A stretch of 64,000 bases of DNA from CBDBZX01 sp965213645 (GCA_965213645.1 CBDBZX010000002.1:1302001-1366000); one strand, 5' to 3'; shown: positions 25,404-34,507, counted from the first letter of the stretch. Notes: a model not told the origin generated them from the sequence alone. Numbers and translations: made by a program.

Positions 25404-26399
25404 CTAAGCCGAGGGCAGCCGCGTCACCTTAAAGTTGCTTAGAAGAAAGCGAACTCCTACGCTTTGCAAGTACGCATCGGCGCGTGATGACGCACCCCAC
25501 GGTGCGCCGCGTCGCCACACGAAGGCGTTGACCTCTTTGCCGAGTTCTTCTTCTAAGCGCTTGACCGCGCCCGCGCTCTCGCGCCACAGGTCGGCGCTCT
25601 CGTCGTCCAGGTCGGCGTGCGTCATCGTGTGGCACACAAAGGTGTGAGCGGTCAATTGGCGAACTTCGTCCCACGTCATGGCGACGCGCCCATCGGCGTA
25701 CTCGCGCGGATTCACGTCGATAGAACGCTGAGCGGCAAAATTCACCTGTTCCGCTATCGGCGCGTCGATAAAGCCGGGGATGAGGCAGAATACGCCCGTG
25801 AGTCCTAATTCCTCTAGTAGCGGCGCGGCCACATCGAAGTGATTGCGCGTTCCTTCGTAAAAGACCAGCAGGATAGGCGGACGCGCGTCCGTCCAGGGCT
25901 CGCCGTAGGTGAGGCTATCCAACTCGGCTGTGCCGACGCTCTTAAAACGTTCGTCGAGCGCCCGGAGTTGCGCTCTGAGCTTCTCTTTGTCTTCAGCAAA
26001 CGTATTGTGAAAGTTGACCGAGCGGATGAAGCGTCCGCTACGAATCGCCCCCACAACCTGCGCGGTTTCTAGGTGTTCGCTAGGCGCGAGTGCGGGCGGG
26101 TCGGTTTCGGTCTCTACCGCCATACCGTGCCCAAAGTCGTAGAAGGCGGCGGCCTCGAGCGCCAACTGCAAGGCGCGAGTAGGGGTCTCAACCCGCGAAA
26201 GACGCGCCGTGACCTCTTGAACGACTTGGGCGAGCAGAGCATTATGCCGATTGACCTTCTCGGTGGCGTCTGCTTCTCTAGCGTACGCGGAGAGGTCCTC
26301 GAGCACCAACATCATCTCGACACCTTCGCGGTGGTAGTCGCGCTCTGCGAGTCTCTGAACGTGCGTTTCGGCGTTTTGGATGAGGTCGGCTAAGTCCAC
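25404..26399 (-). CDS. NodB-fold polysaccharide deacetylase-like protein
   Basis: A protein of about 331 residues. An N-terminal helical part of about 120 residues is followed by NFHNTFAEDKEKLRAQL and a NodB-like domain: PILLVFYEGTRNHFDVAAPL, CLIPGF, the zinc-type FVCHTMTHADLDD (HxxxH) and FVWRRGAPWGASS. The usual catalytic TFDDG motif is VFYEG, so the base Asp is Tyr and the metal Asp is Glu. Whether this is a subfamily trait or loss of activity is unclear. The GTG at 26399 lies 5 bases after the YcaO stop and is the best start. It closes the operon that starts with a sugar-binding protein. Confidence 0.7.
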   Translation of the reverse strand: MDLADLIQNAETHVQRLAERDYHREGVEMMLVLEDLSAYAREADATEKVNRHNALLAQVVQEVTARLSRVETPTRALQLALEAAAFYDFGHGMAVETETDPPALAPSEHLETAQVVGAIRSGRFIRSVNFHNTFAEDKEKLRAQLRALDERFKSVGTAELDSLTYGEPWTDARPPILLVFYEGTRNHFDVAAPLLEELGLTGVFCLIPGFIDAPIAEQVNFAAQRSIDVNPREYADGRVAMTWDEVRQLTAHTFVCHTMTHADLDDESADLWRESAGAVKRLEEELGKEVNAFVWRRGAPWGASSRADAYLQSVGVRFLLSNFKVTRLPSA

Positions 26400-26404
26400 G
26401 TTCG

Positions 26405-27901
26405 CTACGGTCTCTCTCCGAGGGCGTAACGAACCGCGTGCCGGGCGGGTTCTCGGTAGAGCGCGTAGAGGTTGCCGACGGTTTCGTCTAAGCGTTCTAA
26501 GTGAAACCAAGCCTGGTCGCCTAAGCGAGCCTCAGCCGTTTCGGTCAAGTGAATGCGCTTCGCGCCAGGCGGGGGCGTCCCCAGCCCGACGAGCGGGCTC
26601 TCACGTTCTAGCAGTCGGCCCAGGTTGCGCTCGCCGATACGCCCGTACGACGCGGTTTCGACCTCTAAGCCGGGTATGACGACCTTGATGGCTCTGATCC
26701 CGTGTTCTCTGGCTTTAGGTGTAGCAAGCTCGAGGTACAAAATATCAAACCCCTCTAAGCGCTTCGCAACCTCACGCAACCTCTCTTCAGGGGACGCAGC
26801 AGCCAAGTCGGGTTGCTCAGGTAAGGCTGTAAAAGGAACGGATTCACGTTGCGCGTAAATTGGCGCAAGCTCCACTCTAAGTTCAGCGGTGGAGAGGTCC
26901 AACCAACGTGAGGTGGCGCTGAGGGCCCTATGCTCCTCCGCAACATCCTTGGCGTGAGCGTAGTGAGCCTCCAAGTAACCTGATGGCGCGACCTCTTGAG
27001 CTTTCGTTAAAGACCCATGGCTAAACGCCAAACGCGCCCGCGAAAAGGCGAATTCCAAGAGCGCTTTGCGCAAGGCTGCCGCGCGGTCTAAGTCGCACGC
27101 TTCGCCGCCCGCCGCGAGTTTGATTTGCGGCACGTCGTCGTCCGGCCCATAGCCGTTCACATAGAGGTTGACGAGGTCAAAGTCCGTCGCGGCGAGTTTG
27201 ACGTTAACCGTGAGCCCGGCACCTCTCAAACGCTCCAAAATTTCTTTGACGCTTTCAGGTACCCCTTCGGAGAGGTCAAGGACGCGCCCTCGGTCGAGCG
27301 CACGGTAATTTACACTATTGCCGTCGCGCTGCAAAATCTCCAAGATGCCGTGACAAAGGCCGCGTGCAACGCTCAAGCCTGCGCCGAGACCGTTGGAGAC
27401 GCTTATGAATAGAGGGTCGTAATCTTCAGGGAGTTCGGCGGGGCTCGAGGCCGCCGCCTCGAGCAAAACCCACTTGCTCCCTTCTGGATAGCGCTGCATC
27501 TGGACCCAAAAGCGCGGCTTATCTGGACTGTAATCGCAGCCTGCGGGCAACCCAAGCGTGACTGGGTCAACCACGGCGTCTGCACCGTAGGTATTGACCA
27601 AATCGTTGTAGGAACCTCTTTGTTTCTCCAATGTCGGCACCACCCATAAGCTCTGCAAGCGCTCATGCAACTCGCCGAGCGAGCCGACTTCAGCTTCTGC
27701 GTCGCTGAGCCCGTAGCCGTCGCCGCCGCCTAAAGGACCGGGCAAGAAGAGGCTTGTCCAGGCGCGTACGCCAGAGGGCGTTAGAACAGCGCCCAACGCC
27801 GTCATCGAAAAGTGAAAGAAGGTGCCCTCGGGTAGCGCCGCCTTATAGCGCTCACGAACCTCTTCGAGTGCGACCTCTTGCGGTGTGGTGTCTCGAGTCA
27901 A
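26405..27901 (-). CDS. YcaO-domain protein in a sugar ABC transporter operon
   Basis: The protein of about 498 residues has a YcaO ATP-binding domain: PVTLGLPAGCDYSPDK, LFISVSNGLGAGLSVARGLC followed by HGILEILQRD (the SNG...E..ERD-type block), IKLAAGGEACDLDRAAAL, KALLEFAFSRARL, and IRAIKVVIPGLEVE near the end of the core. An extension of about 95 residues follows. YcaO enzymes use ATP to activate peptide amides (azoline, thioamide or amidine formation). No azoline-type PxPxP tail, no TfuA and no precursor peptide were seen. The TTG at 27901 overlaps the permease stop (TTGA). The substrate is unknown; the context ties it to imported sugar or peptidoglycan-like material. Confidence 0.8.
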   Translation of the reverse strand: MTRDTTPQEVALEEVRERYKAALPEGTFFHFSMTALGAVLTPSGVRAWTSLFLPGPLGGGDGYGLSDAEAEVGSLGELHERLQSLWVVPTLEKQRGSYNDLVNTYGADAVVDPVTLGLPAGCDYSPDKPRFWVQMQRYPEGSKWVLLEAAASSPAELPEDYDPLFISVSNGLGAGLSVARGLCHGILEILQRDGNSVNYRALDRGRVLDLSEGVPESVKEILERLRGAGLTVNVKLAATDFDLVNLYVNGYGPDDDVPQIKLAAGGEACDLDRAAALRKALLEFAFSRARLAFSHGSLTKAQEVAPSGYLEAHYAHAKDVAEEHRALSATSRWLDLSTAELRVELAPIYAQRESVPFTALPEQPDLAAASPEERLREVAKRLEGFDILYLELATPKAREHGIRAIKVVIPGLEVETASYGRIGERNLGRLLERESPLVGLGTPPPGAKRIHLTETAEARLGDQAWFHLERLDETVGNLYALYREPARHAVRYALGERP

Positions 27902-28776
27902 CCCTTGATCCCCGACATGGTGAGCCCTTTGATGTAGTAGCGTTGCAGCGCCAAAAAGAGAATCGCGAGCGGCACGGTGCTCACAGCTAGAGCGGCTTGT
28001 TGCAACGATTCGTCCTCGATATTGCCAAATGCGCCGCGCAAGAGGTAAATCCCGACGGGCAGCGTTTCTAGGTCGGACGCGGAGCGGGTGATGGTCAGCG
28101 TCCAGATAAATTCGTTCCACTGATAGACGAAGACGAAGATGCCTAAAGTAGCGAGCGCGGGCTTGACAAGTGGCAAGACGATCTGTGCAAAGATGCGAAA
28201 CTCGCTGCAGCCGTCGATGCGGGCGGCCTCTAACAGCTCAGTCGGAATATTCACCATAAACTGCCGCATCATAAAGATGCCGTACCAGGTGATGAGAAAG
28301 GGCAGAATGAGCGCGGCGTACGTCCCTAATAGCCCTGTTCCCCCAGCGCCCAAGATGCTGTTTCCACCTGCCAAAGGCCAAAAGCGCATGAGGAAGAACA
28401 TCGGGATGAGAAACAGAAAAAACGGGAACATCTGCGCGGACAAGACGCCCCGAAAAAACCAGTTGCGCCCCCAAAACTGATACTTAGCGAGCGCAAAGCC
28501 CGCCATCGTGCTCGTTAGGAGCTGTAATGCGGTAATCGCCACCGTGACGATGACGCTGTTCACGTACCACTTCTGGATGGGCAGACTCTGAAAGACCTCT
28601 CGGTAGATGCCCCACTGCGGGTCAGCGGGCCAAAACACGGGCGGCTGCGCGAACCGCTCGGCGGGCGTACGCAATGCGCCCACAAACATCTCGAAAAAAG
28701 GCAGGAGCATGATCGCGCCGCCCAATATAAGGAGCGCGTATTTGAGCACGCTTCCTAGTCTCCATCCGCTTGTCAT
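27898..28776 (-). CDS. Carbohydrate ABC transporter permease, MalG type
   Basis: This inner-membrane permease has about 292 residues and six predicted helices. The EAA loop reads LLEAARIDGCSEFRIFAQIV and LPLVKPAL. The ATG at 28776 follows GGAGG by 4 bases. It forms a transporter with the MalF-type partner and the binding protein upstream. No ATPase gene is in the cluster, so a shared MsmK/UgpC-like ATPase elsewhere must be used. Its stop is overlapped by the YcaO start, tying the YcaO product to this transporter. Confidence 0.92.
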   Translation of the reverse strand: MTSGWRLGSVLKYALLILGGAIMLLPFFEMFVGALRTPAERFAQPPVFWPADPQWGIYREVFQSLPIQKWYVNSVIVTVAITALQLLTSTMAGFALAKYQFWGRNWFFRGVLSAQMFPFFLFLIPMFFLMRFWPLAGGNSILGAGGTGLLGTYAALILPFLITWYGIFMMRQFMVNIPTELLEAARIDGCSEFRIFAQIVLPLVKPALATLGIFVFVYQWNEFIWTLTITRSASDLETLPVGIYLLRGAFGNIEDESLQQAALAVSTVPLAILFLALQRYYIKGLTMSGIKG

Positions 28777-28845
28777 AACGCCTCCTTCATCTTCTCGGTC
28801 TCGGTGAGACATCCAGTAGGATTCCCGGTGAGACTTTCAGTATGC

Positions 28846-29793
28846 TTAGTAAGACTCAATGCCGCCCCGCCGAAAAACGCGCAGTTGCACCAAAGTAATC
28901 AAAAAGATCACGACGAAGAGCACGAACGCCGCCGCCGCCGCGCGGCCCATGCGCAAGTCGGTAAAGGCCATCTGATACATGTAGAGCGCGGTGACGTTGG
29001 TGCTTTGCACCGGGCCGCCGCCCGTCAACACGAGGATGAGCGCGAACGAGGCTCCCATCGCGGAGATGAAGCTGGTGATGCTCACGAAGAGCAGCGTCGG
29101 ACGAATCAGCGGCACGGTCACGTGCCAGAACATCTGTAGGGTGTTCGCGCCGTCCACTTTGGCTGAGTTGTAAAACGAATCGTCAATCCCCTCTAAACCC
29201 GCCGAGAAGAGGATCATATTCTGCCCCATATAGTACCAAACCGCCACGATGATAACCGCCCACATCGCCACGGACGGATCGCTGAGCCAGTCGGGGCCGA
29301 CGATACCGACCCAACTGAGGGCCCGGTTGATGAGCCCGCCGTTGCCGTCTAGGATGAACTGCCACAAAAAACCGATCGCCGCGACGTTGGTGATCATCGG
29401 TAAGAAGAAGAGCGAGCGCCACAGCGCCCGGTAGCGGCTCTGGGTGAAGACGAAGGCGATGATAAGCGCCAGGGGTACGCCAACTAACACCGTGCCGAAG
29501 GCGAAAACGAGGGTGTGCCGCAAGGATAAGAGAAAGGTCGGGTCGCTAAAAAGATAGGTGTAGTTGTCCAGACCTATCCAGTTCGGCGCGGAGAGCGGGT
29601 TCCAGCGGGTGAAGGTGAGGTAGAGCGAGAAGCCGATAGGGAGCAAGAAGAAGATAACGAAGAAGAGGAGGGTGGGGGCGAGGAAGACGTAAGGAGCCCA
29701 GTCTTTTTGTTGAATGCGCCGTTTGGGTTGTTTTTTAGACGCGGCGGTGACGTTTGTGTCCGCTGCTGCGTCGGTTGCGGGCTTGGTTGTCAT
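28846..29793 (-). CDS. Carbohydrate ABC transporter permease, MalF type
   Basis: This 315-residue permease has a charged N-terminal tail (KKQPKRRIQQKDW), then APYVFLAPTLLFFVIFFLLP and five more helices. The EAA motif is SFYNSAKVDGANTLQMFWHV and TVPLIRPTL. It is co-directional with the MalG-type gene (about 70 bases apart) and the binding protein (about 140 bases apart, with a stem-loop between). Confidence 0.92.
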   Translation of the reverse strand: MTTKPATDAAADTNVTAASKKQPKRRIQQKDWAPYVFLAPTLLFFVIFFLLPIGFSLYLTFTRWNPLSAPNWIGLDNYTYLFSDPTFLLSLRHTLVFAFGTVLVGVPLALIIAFVFTQSRYRALWRSLFFLPMITNVAAIGFLWQFILDGNGGLINRALSWVGIVGPDWLSDPSVAMWAVIIVAVWYYMGQNMILFSAGLEGIDDSFYNSAKVDGANTLQMFWHVTVPLIRPTLLFVSITSFISAMGASFALILVLTGGGPVQSTNVTALYMYQMAFTDLRMGRAAAAAFVLFVVIFLITLVQLRVFRRGGIESY

Positions 29794-29896
29794 TGGCCCG
29801 AGGGGATATACGTATGGTAGATGTACATGTAAGTAACCTCCCTAATGGCTGCTGTAGTGAGGTGAGTTCGCGCAAAAGATGAAGCTTTGGGTGAAT

Positions 29897-29927
29897 AGAG
29901 GGTTCAAGGTCAGAGCCAAGACCCTCT
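29897..29927 (-). terminator. Intercistronic stem-loop after the binding-protein gene
   Basis: AGAGGGT (29897-29903) pairs with ACCCTCT (29921-29927), 9 bases beyond the binding-protein stop. There is no T-run. Such hairpins commonly protect binding-protein mRNA or reduce read-through to the permeases. Confidence 0.4.
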
Positions 29928-29935
29928 TCAAAACG

Positions 29936-31177
29936 TTAGTAATACTCCGCTAGGATGTTGCTGATTTCGCTGTCGGCCCTGGAGAGCGCCTCTTCGGGCG
30001 GGAGTTCGCCGCGCCAGGCCCGCTGGATATAGGTCTGCAAAATGCGCGAAATCTCGCTTGCTTGCACCACGTTGGGCTCGGTGATAGAGCGGTCTAAGGC
30101 GTCGGCAAAAGGTTGGGTGAAGAAGTCGCCGAGTTCGCCCTGGGAGTTTTGGATGTCTGTCTGGTTGGCGGTCAACGCGCCTAAGTCCACGAGCATCTGC
30201 CCCATGCAGGAGGGCTCGCCCTCGGCTTGTGAGGAGTTGAGCCACTCCAGAAAAGCCCACGCCTCGTCCTGCACGTCGCTATTGTTGTCCACTGCGTAGA
30301 AAAAAGCGTACTGGAGGCTCTGCCAGTTCTCACCTTGGGGGATGTGCGCAACACCGACCGTTTGCTCAAACTGGTCGCCGAAAGCGGCGCGGAGTTGAGA
30401 CTCCAGCCACACGGGTTGAATCTCCATCGCTACGAGCCCGCTGTTAAAGTCGTCCACGGTCAAACTCGGCGTGGCGGCGTTCGCCTCAAAGAGGCTGACG
30501 TGCTGCGTAAGCGCCTCGAGCGCTTCGGGCGTGTTTAAGTTCGTTGCGGAGAAGTCTTCGGTGAAAAGCCCCAACCCCTTGGAGTAGAGCAGCGTCAAAA
30601 AGGGGTGGACAACCTCCGCAGTGGTCTCGCCTGCCGCGAAACCCGCTTGAGTAATCTGACCTTGGTCGTTCGTCTTGGTCGTGGCTTGAGCAACCTCTTG
30701 CAGTTCCGCCCAGGTCGTCGGCGGCTCCTCAAAACCCGCCTCTTGCAAGAGCTTCTTGTTGTAAATCAGCATGTAGTTGCTGACCTCAGTCGGAATACCC
30801 CAAAGCTGGTCTTGAATGGTTGCGGCGTTCACCGTGTTGTCCACATAGCTGTTCTGCACGAAGCTGAGGATATTCTCGGGTGGCGTCATTAAGATGTCGT
30901 TTTCAACGAGCTGCGCGCCCCAGATGGAGTAGACGTGGTAGATGTCGGGCGACTGGCCGCCTAAGCGAGAAGTCAGGATGGTCTGCAAATAGTCGCCGTA
31001 GGTGATCTGTTGATGCTCAATCTGAACGCCGTTTTGCTCCTCATAGGTGGCGAAGCAAGGTTCTAAGATGGCGATGCTTTCAGGGGGATAATGCGTGGCT
31101 ATCGTGATAGTTTGTGCCTGCACGCTGGACCATAGACCGAACAACAGCGTTATGCCTAACCAGTAGATAGGTTTCAT
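29936..31177 (-). CDS. ABC transporter substrate-binding protein, family 1 (sugar type)
   Basis: This is a 413-residue extracellular solute-binding protein. The signal peptide (IYWLGITLLFGLWSSVQAQ) is followed by ITIATHYPPESIAILEPCFA and the family-1 pattern SPDIYHVYSIWGAQLVE, WGIPTEVSNYMLIYNKKLLQ, AGFEEPPTTWAELQEVA. Family members bind sugars, oligosaccharides or glycerol-phosphate derivatives. The AAAGGAG ribosome site is ideal. It heads the operon with two permeases, YcaO and the NodB-fold protein. Confidence 0.92.
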   Translation of the reverse strand: MKPIYWLGITLLFGLWSSVQAQTITIATHYPPESIAILEPCFATYEEQNGVQIEHQQITYGDYLQTILTSRLGGQSPDIYHVYSIWGAQLVENDILMTPPENILSFVQNSYVDNTVNAATIQDQLWGIPTEVSNYMLIYNKKLLQEAGFEEPPTTWAELQEVAQATTKTNDQGQITQAGFAAGETTAEVVHPFLTLLYSKGLGLFTEDFSATNLNTPEALEALTQHVSLFEANAATPSLTVDDFNSGLVAMEIQPVWLESQLRAAFGDQFEQTVGVAHIPQGENWQSLQYAFFYAVDNNSDVQDEAWAFLEWLNSSQAEGEPSCMGQMLVDLGALTANQTDIQNSQGELGDFFTQPFADALDRSITEPNVVQASEISRILQTYIQRAWRGELPPEEALSRADSEISNILAEYY

Positions 31178-31190
31178 AGTGCTCCTTTAG

Positions 31191-31214
31191 AAGTGGAATA
31201 TTTCACTTAAAATA
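31191..31214 (-). promoter_or_regulatory. Palindromic operator and -10 box of the sugar-transport operon
   Basis: AAGTGGAATATTTCACTT (31191-31208) is an 18 bp palindrome with a single mismatched pair, between a TATATT box (31214-31209 on the minus strand) and the binding-protein start. Its position downstream of the -10 suits a repressor; no regulator gene is adjacent. Confidence 0.55.
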
Positions 31215-31304
31215 TAACGCACACGCTGCGCGGACTTTGGGTGCTGCTTGACGTTTGTGGTTTTAGCTAGGAACCTCGCTCCGAGAACGCATTTAGATGT
31301 TCTC

Positions 31305-32510
31305 TCAGTCAGCGTGACTCGGTACGTGAGCGATCTGCGCTTGCGTCACCGCGACGGCTGCGAGTAGCGTGCTGAGGACTAACATCCAGAGTAGGGGTGT
31401 GTAACTACCTGTGAGGTCGAAAAGAATACCTGCGAGGAGCGGCGCGGCAGTCTGCGCGGGCGCTATCACCGCCGCCACGCTGCCGCTGATGCTGCCGTAA
31501 TGCGCTGCGCCGTAGACCTCGGCGATGAGCGCCGCCCGAGCGAGCGTGCTCGAGCCGTTCGCCACGCCGAAAAGTGCAGCGAAGAGCCAGACGCCCCATA
31601 CGCTTGTGGTGGCGAGCAGCGTCACTAGTGCGAGCGCGTGAGCGCTAAACGTGAAGGCGCTCAGGGTGCGTAGCGAAAAGCGCGTGATCAAGGGTGTGAA
31701 AAGAAAGCGTCCAGCCACTTGCATGAGCCCAATTGACCCAGCGACCGCCGCCACGAGCGCAGGCGAATAGCCGCGCTCGCTCAAGAGGGGCACGCTGTGA
31801 GCAGCCACCGCGACAATAGCCGCGCGGTCAAGGGCAAACGCGCAGGCGAGCCACCAAAAGGTAGGAGCGCGGAGCGCGTGACGAAGACCGGTGCTTACTC
31901 GAGGCTCAGACACAACCTCTTCCGAACTCGGTGCCGAGGCTTGTGGACGCTGACGAAGTACGAGCGCGTGCAAAGGAACCGTCACCGCCGCCAAGATAAG
32001 CGCGAGTACCCTGAGCGCGTCGCGCCACGTCGTGACCTCAACTAAAAGGGTGGCGAGCGGGATGAAAATGGTGCTCGCTAAACCCGCCATCGTGGTGACG
32101 AGGAGCATCGCCTTGGCTCGAGTATCTCGGTGCTGAAACCACACCGCGACGACGGTAAAGGCGACCTCATAGAGCACCGCCGCCATCACCAGACCGAGGC
32201 CCGCTTGAATGAGGTAGAACGCTCTAAGGTCGGTGACGAACGACCACGTGAATAAGAGGAGTGCGCCGCAGCATGAGCCCACCGTCATCACCCCCCGCGC
32301 CCCGTGTGCGTCTACAAAGCGCCCCACCGGAATCGCGACGAGCCCGGAGAGGAGCAAAGCGAGCGAAAACGCACCCGAAATCTCGCCCCGAGACCAGCCA
32401 AGTTCACGCTCCATCGGCGCGATCATGACGCTAAAGGTGTAGTACAGCACGCCGTAACCCACCGTCTGCGTCACCGCTAAGGCCCAAGCGATGCGCCAGG
32501 CGTAGTTCAT
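31305..32510 (-). CDS. MFS transporter
   Basis: The 401-residue protein has about 12 hydrophobic segments and the MFS loop GLVAIPVGRFVDAHGARGVM between helices 2 and 3, in the OFA/monocarboxylate-like branch (MIAPMERELGWSRGEISGAF). It begins one base after the stop of the flavin monooxygenase gene and is the last gene of the ArsR operon. An exporter of an arsenical or an oxidised organic product is plausible from context; no substrate signature is visible. Confidence 0.85.
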   Translation of the reverse strand: MNYAWRIAWALAVTQTVGYGVLYYTFSVMIAPMERELGWSRGEISGAFSLALLLSGLVAIPVGRFVDAHGARGVMTVGSCCGALLLFTWSFVTDLRAFYLIQAGLGLVMAAVLYEVAFTVVAVWFQHRDTRAKAMLLVTTMAGLASTIFIPLATLLVEVTTWRDALRVLALILAAVTVPLHALVLRQRPQASAPSSEEVVSEPRVSTGLRHALRAPTFWWLACAFALDRAAIVAVAAHSVPLLSERGYSPALVAAVAGSIGLMQVAGRFLFTPLITRFSLRTLSAFTFSAHALALVTLLATTSVWGVWLFAALFGVANGSSTLARAALIAEVYGAAHYGSISGSVAAVIAPAQTAAPLLAGILFDLTGSYTPLLWMLVLSTLLAAVAVTQAQIAHVPSHAD

Positions 32511-33602
32511 TTAACCTTGCTTCACCAAGCGCTTCGCCACCGCTTCAGCCGTCTTCAAACCTTTCAGTGAACCTCTTAACTCGGGCATGACGTAGCGGGC
32601 GAAAAGTTCGTAACTCTTCAAGGTTGCTTCTCTGGACGCCCACTCCTTACTGGTGATGAGCAGCCCGCCTGCGCCCGTCTTAGCTCGCAGAGCGCGGATT
32701 TTTGTCAAGGCGTCTTCGGGTGTTCCGATGAGGCTCGAGGCTTTCTCCGCGAGGTGTTCAGCCCACCGCTCGCGCGGCACGCCGGGCAGGGGAGAACCTG
32801 TGACAGGGCTCGAGAAGTCGTAACGTTCCCGCGCCGCACCCTCTCTGATGTCGTCCAATGCCCGCTCCCTAGTGTCTGCCACGTGCATCGTCACCGGAAG
32901 ATAGGCGTCAGAACGCGCCGCCGTGCGCCCGACCTCTTGCGCACCTCGCTCGATGACGGCCCAAGCCTCGTCGAAATTATCTGGACTCGTCCCGACAAAC
33001 CAGCGCGTACCGTAACGCCCGATGCGCTCTAAAATGTCTCGGTTCGTGCCCGTGACGAGGGCTAAAGGCATGTGCGGATGCGTGTAAGGCCGAAGCTGCA
33101 AGACCGCGTCGCGCAAGGTGAACCACTCGGTCTCTATACTCAGCGGCTCAGTAGAGGTGAGCAGACGGTAAACTGCGTCCAAAGTGGCGATGGTGCGGCG
33201 GTGCTGCGTCTCTGAATCTAGTCCAAAGACATAAGGGTCGCTCGGCAAACCGCCGCCCGGTCCCATCCCCAACATGACGCGACCCCTCGTAAGGTGGTCC
33301 AAGAGCACGTAGTTGTCCGCGACGAGCAAGGGGTGGTGCAAGGAGAGCGGCACGACGCCGCTGCCCAGCTTAATAAAGCGGGTACGCGCCGCCGCTGCCA
33401 TGATGAAAATATCCGGTGAGGCGATCGTTTCCCAGCCTGTCGAGTGGTGCTCGCCGATCCACACCTCGTCGTAGCCGAGCGTGTCCAAGTGTTGGGTAAG
33501 CTGCAAGTCGCGTTCTAAGGCGAGGGTCGGGTTTTCATCGGGGTGATGGACGGGCTGCATAAAGAGACCTATGCGCGTGGGTTGACCTTCAGAGTCAATC
33601 AC
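32511..33602 (-). CDS. LLM-class flavin-dependent monooxygenase
   Basis: This 363-residue TIM-barrel oxidoreductase is of the bacterial luciferase type: IGLFMQPVHHPDENPTLALE, YDEVWIGEHHSTGWE, FIKLGSGVVPLSLHHPLLVA, VMLGMGPGG and LLITSKEWA. Such enzymes use reduced FMN or F420 to oxidise small organic molecules. It overlaps the DUF6428 gene by 8 bases and touches the MFS gene, all under an ArsR regulator. That combination hints at oxidation of an arsenical or organosulfur/organoarsenic compound before export, which is inference. Confidence 0.9.
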   Translation of the reverse strand: MIDSEGQPTRIGLFMQPVHHPDENPTLALERDLQLTQHLDTLGYDEVWIGEHHSTGWETIASPDIFIMAAAARTRFIKLGSGVVPLSLHHPLLVADNYVLLDHLTRGRVMLGMGPGGGLPSDPYVFGLDSETQHRRTIATLDAVYRLLTSTEPLSIETEWFTLRDAVLQLRPYTHPHMPLALVTGTNRDILERIGRYGTRWFVGTSPDNFDEAWAVIERGAQEVGRTAARSDAYLPVTMHVADTRERALDDIREGAARERYDFSSPVTGSPLPGVPRERWAEHLAEKASSLIGTPEDALTKIRALRAKTGAGGLLITSKEWASREATLKSYELFARYVMPELRGSLKGLKTAEAVAKRLVKQG

Positions 33603-34122
33603 AGCACACGCTTTGCTTGATTGAGTTCGGCGTTGTGGGAGCGCAGCAGTTGGACGCGGTGTCTAGGACGGGAAGGTCATGCGTCAGGTTTTCAAGTTCG
33701 TCGCTGTATGAACGCTCCCTAGCTTTGCAGGTGACGGCGGGCGGCGCTAACCTCACCACGACCTCTTTATCTTTTAGTTGAATGTTTTGAACGTGATAGC
33801 TGATAGCGGGCGCACCGATGTCGCCGTACTCGAGCCTCACCCCGGCATCCTCGGCAACCGGAATACGCTCCGCCACGCGGCTATAGATACTCAAAAACTT
33901 GCCGACGCGCATGAACGGTTCTTTGGCGTTGTCAGGTGCCCAGAGCTGAATCACGGTTTCAGACCAAGCGTCGCCCTGACCGCCGCAGTCCATCCCTTGA
34001 ACGTTCACCGCTTTGACCTCCGTCACGTGATAGCCAGGCCGAACGCGCTGCTCGCCCAAGTCGAAGATAAGCGCTCGAGTTGGGTAGGGTTCCAACGCTG
34101 CTAAAAAGTCCTTCGTATCCAT
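33595..34122 (-). CDS. DUF6428-family protein with Cys-rich tail
   Basis: The 175-residue protein resembles DUF6428 proteins often found beside arsR genes. It starts MDTKDFLAALEPYPTRALIF, contains VKAVNVQGMDCGGQGDAWSE, and ends with a metal-binding-like tail NCCAPTTPNSIKQSVCCD holding two Cys-Cys pairs. AAGGAG precedes the ATG. An arsenic or other thiophilic-metal binding role is reasonable. The biochemical function of the family is not established to my knowledge. Confidence 0.7.
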   Translation of the reverse strand: MDTKDFLAALEPYPTRALIFDLGEQRVRPGYHVTEVKAVNVQGMDCGGQGDAWSETVIQLWAPDNAKEPFMRVGKFLSIYSRVAERIPVAEDAGVRLEYGDIGAPAISYHVQNIQLKDKEVVVRLAPPAVTCKARERSYSDELENLTHDLPVLDTASNCCAPTTPNSIKQSVCCD

Positions 34123-34174
34123 CTGTTCTCCTTAACTAAATAACTAATTAAACCGTTGCTTTGGGCGAAAAAAA

Positions 34175-34501
34175 TTAAGTGACTTGTTCTGTCTCCTGTT
34201 CTTTGGGGCGGCACTCGTCCACACAGCATTCTTCGGTGAGGTAGCTCACCAACGTGTTCATAACGGAATAGTTAGCGCGGCTCAGGACGCTTGCACCTTC
34301 CTTCTCCTGTTGAATGAGACCAGCTAGGGAGAGCTTTTGTAAATGATGGGCTAAAGTTGAACGGGGGATGCCACCTACTTTGGCCTGCAACTCGCCGATG
34401 TTGAGCCCAGGTGTACCTGCGCGGACGAGGACGCGGTAGAGGTGCAAACGCACCGGATTGCCGAGAGCGTCCAAGGCTGTAGCTGCTTGCGTGTGATCCA
34501 C
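34175..34501 (-). CDS. arsR: ArsR-family repressor
   Basis: This 108-residue winged-helix regulator has an HTH at GGIPRSTLAHHLQKLSLAGL and a wing QQEKEGASVLSRANYSVM. Its C-terminal TEECCVDEC segment offers a thiolate site for As(III)/Sb(III) or a related metalloid, placed near the C-terminus rather than in helix alpha3 as in E. coli ArsR. The start is GTG, six bases after a TATGCT -10 box, so it is probably leaderless and autoregulated through the AT-rich repeats around its promoter. Confidence 0.9.
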   Translation of the reverse strand: MDHTQAATALDALGNPVRLHLYRVLVRAGTPGLNIGELQAKVGGIPRSTLAHHLQKLSLAGLIQQEKEGASVLSRANYSVMNTLVSYLTEECCVDECRPKEQETEQVT

Positions 34502-34507
34502 GACTTC

